A DNA stretch of 33,736 bases from an uncultured Collinsella sp. (GTDB lineage: Bacteria; Actinomycetota; Coriobacteriia; Coriobacteriales; Coriobacteriaceae): positions 1 to 33,736 of the forward strand of contig CABUOF010000018.1 of the NCBI GenBank assembly GCA_902493125.1, written 5' to 3'. Shown piece after piece: positions 14,047 to 20,376 of this stretch; within the stretch, counting starts at the first letter, position 1, and every line of letters begins with the position of its first letter. A program made the translations under genes and the position numbers. The notes under the pieces are model-generated. The model saw only the letters and a list, made by a program, of their open reading frames with translations, did not search any database and was not told the origin of the DNA.

Positions 14047-15790
14047 GGTGGACCATCTCCTTGGTAATTCGAACGACATCGGTGACCTCGCTCACCTGCG
14101 CAAAAGCGGGCGAGACGGAAGATGCCAGACGGCGCGAGAGTTCGATGACCTGGGGCGGCTCAACGTAGGCATGCTGCATGAGTTCGATGTTCGAGAACAG
14201 CTCGTGCGTGCGGCCGCGATCGAGGATGCGGCCGTCGGCCATTACTACGATGCGCTCGGCAAAGTCGGAGACGACTTCCATGTCGTGGCAGACCATGATT
14301 ACGGCGCAGCCACGCTCGGCCATGGTACGCACCGTTTCCATGACGGTCATGCACTCGCGGTAATCAAGGCCGCTCGTGGGCTCGTCGAGCACCACGATTT
14401 TGGGCTCTACGACCACGACGGAGGCGAGTGCCACCATTTGTCGCTGGCCGCGCGAAAGCGAGAAAGGCGCCTCGTCGGCCGGCAAGCCAAAGCGGTCGAT
14501 GACGAGTTGGGCACGACGCAGAGCCTCGGCGCGGTCCATGCCGCCAAGCTCCAAGCCAAAGGCGACCTCGTCGAGCACGGTGTCCTTGCAGATTTGACGG
14601 TCAGGGTTTTGGAAGAGGGTTGCGACCTCGCGGGCAATGCGGCTCGTGGGGACGGTTGCGGTATCCAGTCCCGTGACGCGCACGCTGCCCGAGGCGGGCT
14701 TGAGCAGACCCGTGAGCAGCTTGGTGAGCGTGGTCTTGCCGGCACCGTTTTGGCCGACGATGCCCACGAGCTCGCCAGGATAGAGCGTCAGGCTAAGGTC
14801 GTGTACGGCGGCTCCGCCATTGGGATAGGCAAACTCAACATGGTCGAAGGTGAGTACGGGTTCGGCGTCCTTGGCATGAGGGCGCAACGACGGTGCATGC
14901 GGGGAACCGGCGGGCGCCTGGGCTTCGATAGCCGCGCGTGCGGGGTCGACGATGCCCGAAATCAGGCACTCGGCCTCATCGACATCCAAGCAAGGGGTAC
15001 CGCTTACTAGACCATCGGTTTCGAGGCTATTGAAGATACGCGTGACGCGAGGGCAGTCGACGCCGATGGCACGAAGCTCGTCGGTATGCGCGAAGACCTC
15101 GTGTGGCTCGCCCTGCAGCGCGATTTCGCCATGGTTGAGCACGAGCACGCGGTTGCAGTACTCCGAGAGCAGGGCGACCTTTTGCTCAACGACGACGATG
15201 GTGATTCCAAGTGTGCGGTTTGCCTTACGCAGCGTCTCGAAGACCAACGTGGAGCTGGCGGGGTCGAGTGCCGCGGTGGGCTCGTCGAGAACCAAGACGC
15301 GCGGACGCATGGCGAGGATGGCGGCGATGGCTACCTTTTGCTTCTGTCCGCCCGAGAGGGTGGCGATCTCGCGGTCGCGCAGGTCGCTGATGCCGACGGT
15401 CTCGAGCGTTTCGCTCACGCGCTGCTCGATCTGGTCGTGGGGAACGCCAAAGTTCTCGAGGCCAAAGAGCATCTCGTCCTCGACGACCGAAGCGACCATC
15501 TGCGTGTCGATATCCTGCAGCACACTGCCGACGATTTGCGACACGTCGGTCAGCGAGACCTCGCAGGTGTCGTGGCCGTCAACCATGACGGACCCAAAGA
15601 ACGTGCCGGTGTAGTGGTGGGGCACGGCACCCGACAGGCAGGCGGCAAGCGTGGACTTGCCGGCGCCCGAGGGCCCGATGATGCCGATGAAATCTCCCTT
15701 GTTCACGCTGAGCGAGATGTGGCTGAGCGCCTGCTCGGTTTGCGTGCCATAGGAGAACGAGACATCGTCGACGTTGATGATCGTTTCCAT
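14039..15790 (-). CDS. ecfA: Fused double ATPase of an ECF transporter (EcfA-EcfA')
   Basis: 583-residue protein with two ABC ATPase domains in one chain, replacing the separate EcfA1 and EcfA2. Domain 1 (1-about 250): Walker A GPSGAGKST (39-47), signature LSGGQKQ (145-151), Walker B VLVLDEPTAALD. Domain 2 (about 312-560): Walker A GQNGAGKTT (346-354), signature LSRGQRQ (445-451), Walker B VVLDEPTSGLD. An Ala/Pro-rich linker lies at about 284-308. Two oddities stand out. The switch histidine of domain 1 is Gln203 (VVEQK), whereas domain 2 keeps CHDME. The domain 2 signature has Arg for the first Gly. The two composite ATP sites are therefore probably unequal. ATG 15790 has AAAGG 6 bases upstream. 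EcfT overlaps its 3' end. Confidence 0.93.
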   Translation of the reverse strand: METIINVDDVSFSYGTQTEQALSHISLSVNKGDFIGIIGPSGAGKSTLAACLSGAVPHHYTGTFFGSVMVDGHDTCEVSLTDVSQIVGSVLQDIDTQMVASVVEDEMLFGLENFGVPHDQIEQRVSETLETVGISDLRDREIATLSGGQKQKVAIAAILAMRPRVLVLDEPTAALDPASSTLVFETLRKANRTLGITIVVVEQKVALLSEYCNRVLVLNHGEIALQGEPHEVFAHTDELRAIGVDCPRVTRIFNSLETDGLVSGTPCLDVDEAECLISGIVDPARAAIEAQAPAGSPHAPSLRPHAKDAEPVLTFDHVEFAYPNGGAAVHDLSLTLYPGELVGIVGQNGAGKTTLTKLLTGLLKPASGSVRVTGLDTATVPTSRIAREVATLFQNPDRQICKDTVLDEVAFGLELGGMDRAEALRRAQLVIDRFGLPADEAPFSLSRGQRQMVALASVVVVEPKIVVLDEPTSGLDYRECMTVMETVRTMAERGCAVIMVCHDMEVVSDFAERIVVMADGRILDRGRTHELFSNIELMQHAYVEPPQVIELSRRLASSVSPAFAQVSEVTDVVRITKEMVHRG

Positions 15791-15810
15791 GGATACCTTT
15801 CATAGTCAAT

Positions 15811-15866
15811 GGACGTTCTTACATGACCAGTCGTTTAAGAACGTCCCCAAAAGCTAGTCGTTTGGG
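15811..15866. repeat. Double palindrome (GGACGTTCTT/AAGAACGTCC and CCCAAA/TTTGGG)
   Basis: A 10-bp inverted repeat (15811-15820 and 15837-15846, 16-base loop) is followed by CCCAAA/TTTGGG (15846-15851 and 15861-15866). The word AGTCGTTT is repeated in both loops (15829-15836, 15856-15863). It lies between the S component and ATPase genes and looks like a dispersed REP-type element. Confidence 0.5.
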
Positions 15867-15896
15867 ACAGTCTTTGGTGGTGAAGCACGGAGACGG

Positions 15897-15993
15897 CTTT
15901 ACGAGGGGCCCCAGGTTGGCGCGAGAAAGAGGAGCGAAGCGTACTTGGGTACGCGAGCGACGAATGAACGCCAAGATGGGGTGGCTCGTAAAG
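15897..15993. repeat. 97-base imperfect palindrome, probably a structured RNA or palindromic repeat inside the ECF operon
   Basis: The nested pairings are CTTTACGAG with CTCGTAAAG (15897-15905, 15985-15993), CCCCA with TGGGG (15909-15913, 15977-15981) and TTGGCG with CGCCAA (15916-15921, 15969-15974). The terminal stem is GCGTAC-TTGG-GTACGC (about 15939-15954). Internal loops are symmetric (3/3 and 2/2). It fills most of the 212-base gap between the S component and ATPase genes, ending 9 bases before the S-component stop codon. It could be an intercistronic stability element, an ncRNA or a mobile palindrome. Confidence 0.6.
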
Positions 15994-16002
15994 TCGAACG
16001 GG

Positions 16003-16575
16003 CTAGTTGAGCTTCAGGGCCTTCTGGATGGGCAAGTAGAGGGCGCCGACCAGAATGGCGTTAAAGACGGCGGTCATGGCGACGACGGGCAGCATGGCGG
16101 CGGCGAGCTCGCCTACCACGCCGAGCATGGCCATCTTGATGACCATGAAGATGGCGCCGGAGACAAAGGTGGTCAGGAAGGTTGCGACAATGGCGATGGC
16201 GGGCTTGACCTGACCGTTCTTGCCGGCGGCGTTGACGATGCCGGCCATGAGCATGGCGGCGATGCCCTCGGCGGCAAAATCAACGAACGGCGAAGTAGTG
16301 GTGATCTGGATCACGGCAGCCGAGATAAGGCCAATGACGAGCGCCTGGCCGATGTTGGGGCGAACGACCAGGATGGTGAGGCAGAAGGCCGAGATGATGA
16401 ACTCGGGGCTGATCATGCCACCCGAGATGCCCGAGATGGCCTTGCCGACGGTGAAGTTGAGGATGAAGCCGGCAGCGAGCAGGATGGCGAGCAGGACGAG
16501 GGCACGGACGTCGAGTTTGCCGCGGTCGGCGGTCTGGACGGTGCGGGGCTGGGCGGCGGTGGTGTTCTGAGACAT
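16003..16575 (-). CDS. ECF transporter S component, probably tryptophan-specific
   Basis: Substrate-binding membrane subunit of an ECF transporter, 190 residues with about six hydrophobic helices (from LVLLAILLAAGFILNFTVGKA to AVFNAILVGALYLPIQKAL). After the cytoplasmic N-terminus comes VRALVLLAILLA, where S components carry the AxxxA-type EcfT-contact motif. ATG 16575 has AAAGGA about 8 bases upstream; ATG 16605 would start inside the leader and is unlikely. The substrate is inferred from control: the leader encodes a peptide with three Trp codons and an attenuator terminator, as in trp operons. The sequence itself does not reveal the ligand to me. It heads the operon followed by the fused ATPase and EcfT. 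Confidence 0.88.
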   Translation of the reverse strand: MSQNTTAAQPRTVQTADRGKLDVRALVLLAILLAAGFILNFTVGKAISGISGGMISPEFIISAFCLTILVVRPNIGQALVIGLISAAVIQITTTSPFVDFAAEGIAAMLMAGIVNAAGKNGQVKPAIAIVATFLTTFVSGAIFMVIKMAMLGVVGELAAAMLPVVAMTAVFNAILVGALYLPIQKALKLN

Positions 16576-16620
16576 GGTGAAAATCCTTTCGGAAGGGGAG
16601 TGCAAGAGAAAAGCGGAGGC

Positions 16621-16641
16621 GCGTGATGCGAATGCGATCGG
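16621..16641 (-). other. Downstream arm of a 21-nt long-range complement to the Trp leader
   Basis: This segment is complementary, at 20 of 21 positions, to minus 16750-16730, which begins at the last base of the third Trp codon. The only mismatch is an A opposite C. The arms enclose the attenuator terminator, so in read-through RNA they can form a long helix with the terminator region in its loop. Confidence 0.75.
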
Positions 16642-16654
16642 GCTCGAGATAGAA

Positions 16655-16684
16655 AAAGGCCCCCGGTCGAAACCGGAGGCCTTT
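16655..16684 (-). terminator. Attenuator terminator of the ECF operon leader
   Basis: On the minus strand AAAGGCCTCCGGT-TTCG-ACCGGGGGCCTTT gives a 13-bp stem (one G-U pair) with a UUCG tetraloop and a U-rich tail (TTTTTCT, ending at 16651). It lies 35 bases after the stop of the Trp-rich leader peptide and before the S-component gene. TCGACCG in loop plus 3' arm (16670-16664) is complementary to CGGTCGA in the leader codons 19-21 (16732-16726), a candidate antiterminator pairing. Confidence 0.88.
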
Positions 16685-16719
16685 CAATCACCTAGAGCGA
16701 AAAAACAGGCGTGAGGGAC

Positions 16720-16788
16720 TCACTGTCGACCGATCGTATTCGCATCACGCCACCACCAGTTGTTGAGAGACTTCATCGTGTTCTTCAT
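16720..16788 (-). CDS. Trp-rich attenuation leader peptide
   Basis: A 22-codon frame from ATG 16788 to TGA 16722-16720, preceded by AAAGGAG 8 bases upstream. Residues 11-13 are three consecutive Trp (SLNNWWWRDA), codons at 16758-16750. It is followed by a strong intrinsic terminator (16655-16684). This is the layout of a classical trp attenuator: ribosomes stalled at the Trp codons would leave CGGTCGA (16732-16726) free to invade the terminator, whereas a ribosome reaching the stop would cover it. The regulated genes encode an ECF transporter and no tryptophan biosynthesis genes are nearby. The peptide probably has no function beyond regulation. It is the main evidence that the transporter moves tryptophan. 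Confidence 0.9.
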   Translation of the reverse strand: MKNTMKSLNNWWWRDANTIGRQ

Positions 16789-16846
16789 GTTGGTGGCTCC
16801 TTTCGTGATGCCGTGGCGCGGTCGCACCAAGTTGCTGTTGCGCTGC

Positions 16847-16852
16847 ACTATA
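16847..16852 (-). promoter_or_regulatory. -10 element (TATAGT) of the ECF operon leader
   Basis: TATAGT on the minus strand lies 59 bases before the leader-peptide ATG. No convincing -35 lies at the expected distance; the sequence there is TTTCCCCG. Confidence 0.4.
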
Positions 16853-16873
16853 GCACAGCGAAGTGTGTGCGGG

Positions 16874-16963
16874 GAAATCTTTTTTGAAAAGATTTCAAGC
16901 GGGTTTCCCGCCGGTCAAAAGGCGGGTTAAGCGGGCGAGGCTGCCATTGCTGCCTTGCCCGCT
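16874..16963 (-). terminator. Terminator cluster after the C69 dipeptidase gene
   Basis: Three hairpins follow the stop codon at 16975. The first has AGCGGGCGAGGC/GCCTTGCCCGCT (16930-16963, 12 bp with one G-T pair, 10-base loop). The second is GCGGG-TTT-CCCGC (16899-16911). The third is GAAATCTTTT-TTG-AAAAGATTTC (16874-16896), a perfect 10-bp stem rich in T. Together they should insulate the ECF leader promoter from upstream transcription. Confidence 0.7.
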
Positions 16964-16974
16964 CAGCTAGGACG

Positions 16975-18951
16975 TTACTCCTTATTGCGACGGTAGAGGA
17001 AGTAACCGCCCGCGGAGATGACGGCAACGCCAGCGATGGCGAATGCAGCCACCACGCGGCCATCAAAACGATCACCGGTGGTGGGCAGGCCGCCCTTGGT
17101 GTTCGCCTTGTTGGTGGTTACCGTGGTCGTGGTGTCCGACTTGCCAGGCTTCTCGGGCTTGGTGGTGGGCTGCTCGGGCTTAGCGGGCTGCTCGGGGGTA
17201 CCGGGCTGCTCAGGAGTACCAGGCTGCTCGGGAGTGCCAGGCTGATCCGGGGTTACCGGGTCGGTGGCAAGAGCGTCCTTGGCGTAGGTGATGGACACCT
17301 TGAGGCCGTTGGTCTCGGTGTTCAGGTCGCTTGGGGTGAAGGGCTGGTCGAAGTTTTCGGCCTTCTGATAGGCGCGCATCTCCTGGAGCAGTGCCTTGCA
17401 CTTCTTGTAGGTGTTCTCGGTAGCAGCCTTGCCGGCCTTGTTGGCCAGGGCAGTGCGGCCCTCGGTGGTCGTCTCGGCCAGCATGGCGGTGTCGACTTCC
17501 TTGTTCTGCTCGATGAGCTCGTTCTGGAGCGCATCGAGGTAGGTGCGGACGCTGGTGGCGAATTGTGCGCGGTTCGCGAAGCAAAGCGAGTTGATGTCCA
17601 TCAGGACGTAGTTAATGGAGTTCTCGGGCTCCTCGTTGTTCACGATGTCCGTCTCGCTGCAGTGACCATAATCAACGGTCTGGTCGCTGAAGTAGGGGCT
17701 GACTTCGGTCATCAGAGCGGAGTATAGCGGGATAGCGACGGAGAACTCGGCGCAGGAGAGCATCTCCCACTGGATGGTTGCAACCTCGGGGTCATAGCCC
17801 TTTCGAATCTGGAAGAGGTTGGCCTCGGCGTTGCGGTCGGAACCGATGCTGCTGACACCGTCAGTATTGGCATTAAGGCCGGGGACTTTTTCACCGCGGT
17901 TGCCGAAGGCGCGAATCAGCTCAAACGTGTTCCAGTCGGACTTGCTGGGCTGGAAGAACAGCGGCTGCATCTCATGAACCATGGCACCGAGCGTGACGTC
18001 ATTCTTGTCCTTGTCCTTGACGATCTCGTAGTCGGTGCCCTCGGTCAGCGGAGCCATAAAGTAGTCGCGGCCCTGGATATAACGCGCCCAAGAGCCCATG
18101 CCCGTATTGTTGATAGATGCACCGTAGGTCTGGGCAACATCGAACTGTCCGTCTTCAAAGTACTTGGCGAAGCCCTTCTCTTCGGGCATAGTCTTGATCT
18201 CCTCAGAGTGGAGGCAGTTCTCAGGATCGTCAAGATTGACCTGAAAATTGAGGTTACTAATGTTGGGGTTGACCGAAGCGACGTCGTCGGTCAGCTTCAT
18301 AGCGATCCACTGGTGGCCGGAAAGCGCGGCGAACAGCCAAGTCTCGGTGTTGTCGGCGATGACAATCTGGTCGTTGGAGCAGACGCCCTGCTCGTCAATC
18401 AGACTGCCGATAAGCTCGACGCCCTCGCGGGCCGTTGCGCTCTCGCCCAAGATGACGCCCGCGTAGCTGTACTCGCCGATGCCGGTATTTTTGACCTCGG
18501 GATTTGCTTTGTGGGCATGCTTGGTCGTGGGATCCGCTGCCTTGGCATCGTCGTTGTAGGAGGTGCTCAGCGTTGCGGAGCAGGAGACGCCCCTCTCATT
18601 GATGCCGGCCTCGGAGTAGGCATCCCAGCGTCCGTCCCACTCAGCAGGATGGTCGCGCACGTAGCTGTAACGATACGTAGTCTTGGTCGAGGTGTAGGAG
18701 AATCCGGACTCGTCCGAGCTGTAGGTATGACCAGGGCCATAAGAGGGCTCGATGCCATAGTGTTTGAGGTAACGAGTGCCAATGTCCTCGGTGCGGCCGT
18801 AGTACGTATTACCGTCGGCCGTCAGCTTGTTGCCCATATAGACCTGCGTGCAGGCGAGCGCAGAGGTCGGCATGGACATGATGGTTGCAGCTCCAAAGGC
18901 GAGGCCTATGCCTAACTTCTTGAGCGCGTTGACGGGGTGAGTTTTCCTCAT
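16975..18951 (-). CDS. LPXTG-anchored C69 family dipeptidase
   Basis: 658 residues, secreted and sortase-anchored. A signal peptide (1-33) has a basic MRKTHPVNALKK start and ends at SALA. The next residue, Cys34 (CTQVYMG), is the N-terminal nucleophile of C69 dipeptidases, exposed by processing. The catalytic domain spans about 34-480, with DGNTYYGRTEDIG, EAGINERGVSCSAT and CSNDQIVIADNTETWLF. A helical region (about 480-570) and Pro-rich PGTPEQ repeats follow (about 580-610). LPTTG lies at 622-626, then a hydrophobic helix and the basic tail YRRNKE. The long C-terminal stalk suggests the enzyme is displayed away from the wall to cut dipeptides for uptake. ATG 18951 has GGAGG 5 bases upstream. 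The gene appears monocistronic. Confidence 0.93.
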   Translation of the reverse strand: MRKTHPVNALKKLGIGLAFGAATIMSMPTSALACTQVYMGNKLTADGNTYYGRTEDIGTRYLKHYGIEPSYGPGHTYSSDESGFSYTSTKTTYRYSYVRDHPAEWDGRWDAYSEAGINERGVSCSATLSTSYNDDAKAADPTTKHAHKANPEVKNTGIGEYSYAGVILGESATAREGVELIGSLIDEQGVCSNDQIVIADNTETWLFAALSGHQWIAMKLTDDVASVNPNISNLNFQVNLDDPENCLHSEEIKTMPEEKGFAKYFEDGQFDVAQTYGASINNTGMGSWARYIQGRDYFMAPLTEGTDYEIVKDKDKNDVTLGAMVHEMQPLFFQPSKSDWNTFELIRAFGNRGEKVPGLNANTDGVSSIGSDRNAEANLFQIRKGYDPEVATIQWEMLSCAEFSVAIPLYSALMTEVSPYFSDQTVDYGHCSETDIVNNEEPENSINYVLMDINSLCFANRAQFATSVRTYLDALQNELIEQNKEVDTAMLAETTTEGRTALANKAGKAATENTYKKCKALLQEMRAYQKAENFDQPFTPSDLNTETNGLKVSITYAKDALATDPVTPDQPGTPEQPGTPEQPGTPEQPAKPEQPTTKPEKPGKSDTTTTVTTNKANTKGGLPTTGDRFDGRVVAAFAIAGVAVISAGGYFLYRRNKE

Positions 18952-18970
18952 TTTCCCTCCCAGCGTGCGA

Positions 18971-18994
18971 AAGCCCTCTGTCGCCAGAGGGCTT
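18971..18994 (-). promoter_or_regulatory. Hairpin in the 5' leader of the C69 dipeptidase gene
   Basis: AAGCCCTCTG-TCGC-CAGAGGGCTT is a perfect 10-bp stem with a 4-base loop, followed on the minus strand by TTTCGC, 19 bases before the ATG. It may act as a weak attenuator or an mRNA stabiliser. Confidence 0.5.
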
Positions 18995-18999
18995 CAGCC

Positions 19000-19135
19000 A
19001 ATAAAGACACCTCATTAGCGTAACGAACTAGAAACAATATTCATCTATGAAAGAAACTTACTCGATAAGCGTGATTAAATATGCGATGAGCGGTAAATCG
19101 TACTCATTTTGTAGCTTTACTTAAATAAAGACACC
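19000..19135 (-). repeat. Direct repeats GGTGTCTTTATT in the dipeptidase upstream region
   Basis: On the minus strand GGTGTCTTTATT occurs at 19135-19124 and 19011-19000, and a shorter CTTTATTCAG lies at about 19159-19150. The 235 bases between the dipeptidase start and the upstream terminator are A+T-rich and carry no gene; these repeats may be regulator sites. Confidence 0.4.
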
Positions 19136-19186
19136 CTGCAATTACTGTATCTGAATAAAGCGCCTTGCACGGGGCGCAAAGAAAAA

Positions 19187-19223
19187 TCCCCCGCTGTTTG
19201 GCAAATGCATAAACAACGGGGGA
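19187..19223 (-). terminator. Terminator after the small membrane peptide gene
   Basis: On the minus strand TCCCCCGTTGTTT pairs with AAACAGCGGGGGA (13 bp, one G-U), loop 11 bases, followed by TTTTTC. It ends the lipid-kinase/small-peptide transcript. Confidence 0.88.
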
Positions 19224-19258
19224 GACGATAATTGGATGAATATCATACCAATGTGGAA

Positions 19259-19351
19259 TTACTTCTTCCGGCGGTGGATCACGTTGATCGCATAGCCGAC
19301 GAGCATGGCCAAAACGATGACGATAAAGCCGAGCAGGGGATTGTCGTTCAT
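19259..19351 (-). CDS. 30-residue single-helix membrane peptide
   Basis: Small gene of 30 codons from ATG 19351 to TAA 19259-19261. AGGAGG lies 5 bases upstream and overlaps the TAG stop of the lipid kinase gene, so translational coupling is likely. The product starts MNDNPLLG, has a hydrophobic helix of about 17 residues (FIVIVLAMLVGYAINVI) and ends with basic HRRKK, which predicts a single-pass protein with an inside C-terminus. I do not recognise a family. A strong terminator follows 36 bases later, confirming that this is the end of a transcription unit. It may be a subunit or regulator of the neighbouring kinase at the membrane. Confidence 0.72.
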   Translation of the reverse strand: MNDNPLLGFIVIVLAMLVGYAINVIHRRKK

Positions 19352-19360
19352 GAGGTCCTC

Positions 19361-20278
19361 CTATTTTCCGAGCGGTGAGAATTCGTCGACGATGAGGTCG
19401 AGGCATTGCGGAAGTGCGCGGGCACCAAAGACGCCCGAGTTGCTGGAGATGATCTCGCCATCGAACTGCATGCCCAGCGACGGGGTGCAGGTGATCTTGG
19501 CTTCCTTGGTCTGGATGATCTTGAACTGCGGGCGCCCGAGTACCTTGCCGGCGGGGTCAAGCGCAGCGGTGATCACGGTAGGCAGCAGCTGCACGGTGCG
19601 CACGGGTTCGATGACCGCAATGTCGACCATGCCATCGTTCATGCGGCAGTCGGGGAACAGGTTGATGGCGTTTTGGATGACCGAGGTGTTGCCGGCCATG
19701 CAGCAGATGCCGTCGAGCTCCTCGACAATGCCGTCATGCTCAATCGTAAAGTGCACTACCGTAGGGTTGGGCGTGGCGAGCGCGGAGAGGAAGTAAGCGA
19801 TCTCGCCGATGTCGTTTTTGGTGGGGGCGGCCTTCATCATGATCTCGGCGTCGAAGCCCGAGCCGGCGATGATGATGAAGCCGTGGCGCTTCTCGTTGCC
19901 GTTCTCGTCGAGCCAAAAGAGCTCGCCCATGTCGACTTTGACCGTGCGACCGGCACGGCAGGCCTTGGCGAGCGCCGCCGCCTCGGGGGCATTGCCGATG
20001 TTGTTGAAGAACAGGCAGGCCGTACCGGAGGGGAAGACGAGCGTGGGGACACCGCATCCGCGCATCTGGTCGAGCACGTTGGAGACAGTGCCGTCGCCGC
20101 CCGAAACGACCACGCGGTCAAACTCGCGCACGTCTGCCACGGCGTCCTCGGGTTCCATGCCATCGCCGATAAAGCGCATCACGACCTCGTCGCCGCCCTG
20201 TGCAAGGGCGTGCGTGAATGCGAAGATTTCATCTGAGCTGGGGCCCGATGCCGGGTTGTGGATGATAAGGCAGCGCAT
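19361..20278 (-). CDS. Diacylglycerol kinase-like lipid kinase (DAGKc/LCB5/YegS family)
   Basis: 305 residues, the usual length for bacterial DgkB/YegS-type kinases, which phosphorylate diacylglycerol or related lipids at the inner membrane face. The start LIIHNPASG (4-12) and the nucleotide loop VVVSGGDGTVSNVL (56-69, GGDGT at 60-64) are diagnostic. FPSGTACLFFNNIG (82-95) replaces the common PLGTGNDFAR. A C-terminal FDGE (in GMQFDGEII) completes the family pattern. The changed PSGTACLFF loop hints at a lipid substrate other than diacylglycerol, but this is speculative. ATG 20278 has a weak GGGA about 8 bases upstream. The gene is divergent from rnd and is followed by a 30-residue membrane peptide in the same transcript. 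Confidence 0.88.
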   Translation of the reverse strand: MRCLIIHNPASGPSSDEIFAFTHALAQGGDEVVMRFIGDGMEPEDAVADVREFDRVVVSGGDGTVSNVLDQMRGCGVPTLVFPSGTACLFFNNIGNAPEAAALAKACRAGRTVKVDMGELFWLDENGNEKRHGFIIIAGSGFDAEIMMKAAPTKNDIGEIAYFLSALATPNPTVVHFTIEHDGIVEELDGICCMAGNTSVIQNAINLFPDCRMNDGMVDIAVIEPVRTVQLLPTVITAALDPAGKVLGRPQFKIIQTKEAKITCTPSLGMQFDGEIISSNSGVFGARALPQCLDLIVDEFSPLGK

Positions 20279-20309
20279 ACTTACGTTCCCGTTCTGTGAC
20301 TAACCGAGT

Positions 20310-20315
20310 ATAGTT
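20310..20315 (+). promoter_or_regulatory. Candidate -10 (TATAGT) for rnd
   Basis: TATAGT lies 62 bases before the preferred rnd ATG and 32 bases after the divergent kinase start. A CCCG-TGTTTTT-CGGG hairpin follows at 20338-20352. Confidence 0.35.
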
Positions 20316-20376
20316 GTAAGGCAATGCCGATATCCTACCCGTGTTTTTCGGGCCTAACCTTATTCGATGGGTTGAT

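Noticed and set aside
17170..17250. Short tandem repeats as a minisatellite or mobile repeat
   Set aside because: They encode the Pro-rich PGTPEQ stalk of the LPXTG dipeptidase in frame, a normal cell-wall spacer.
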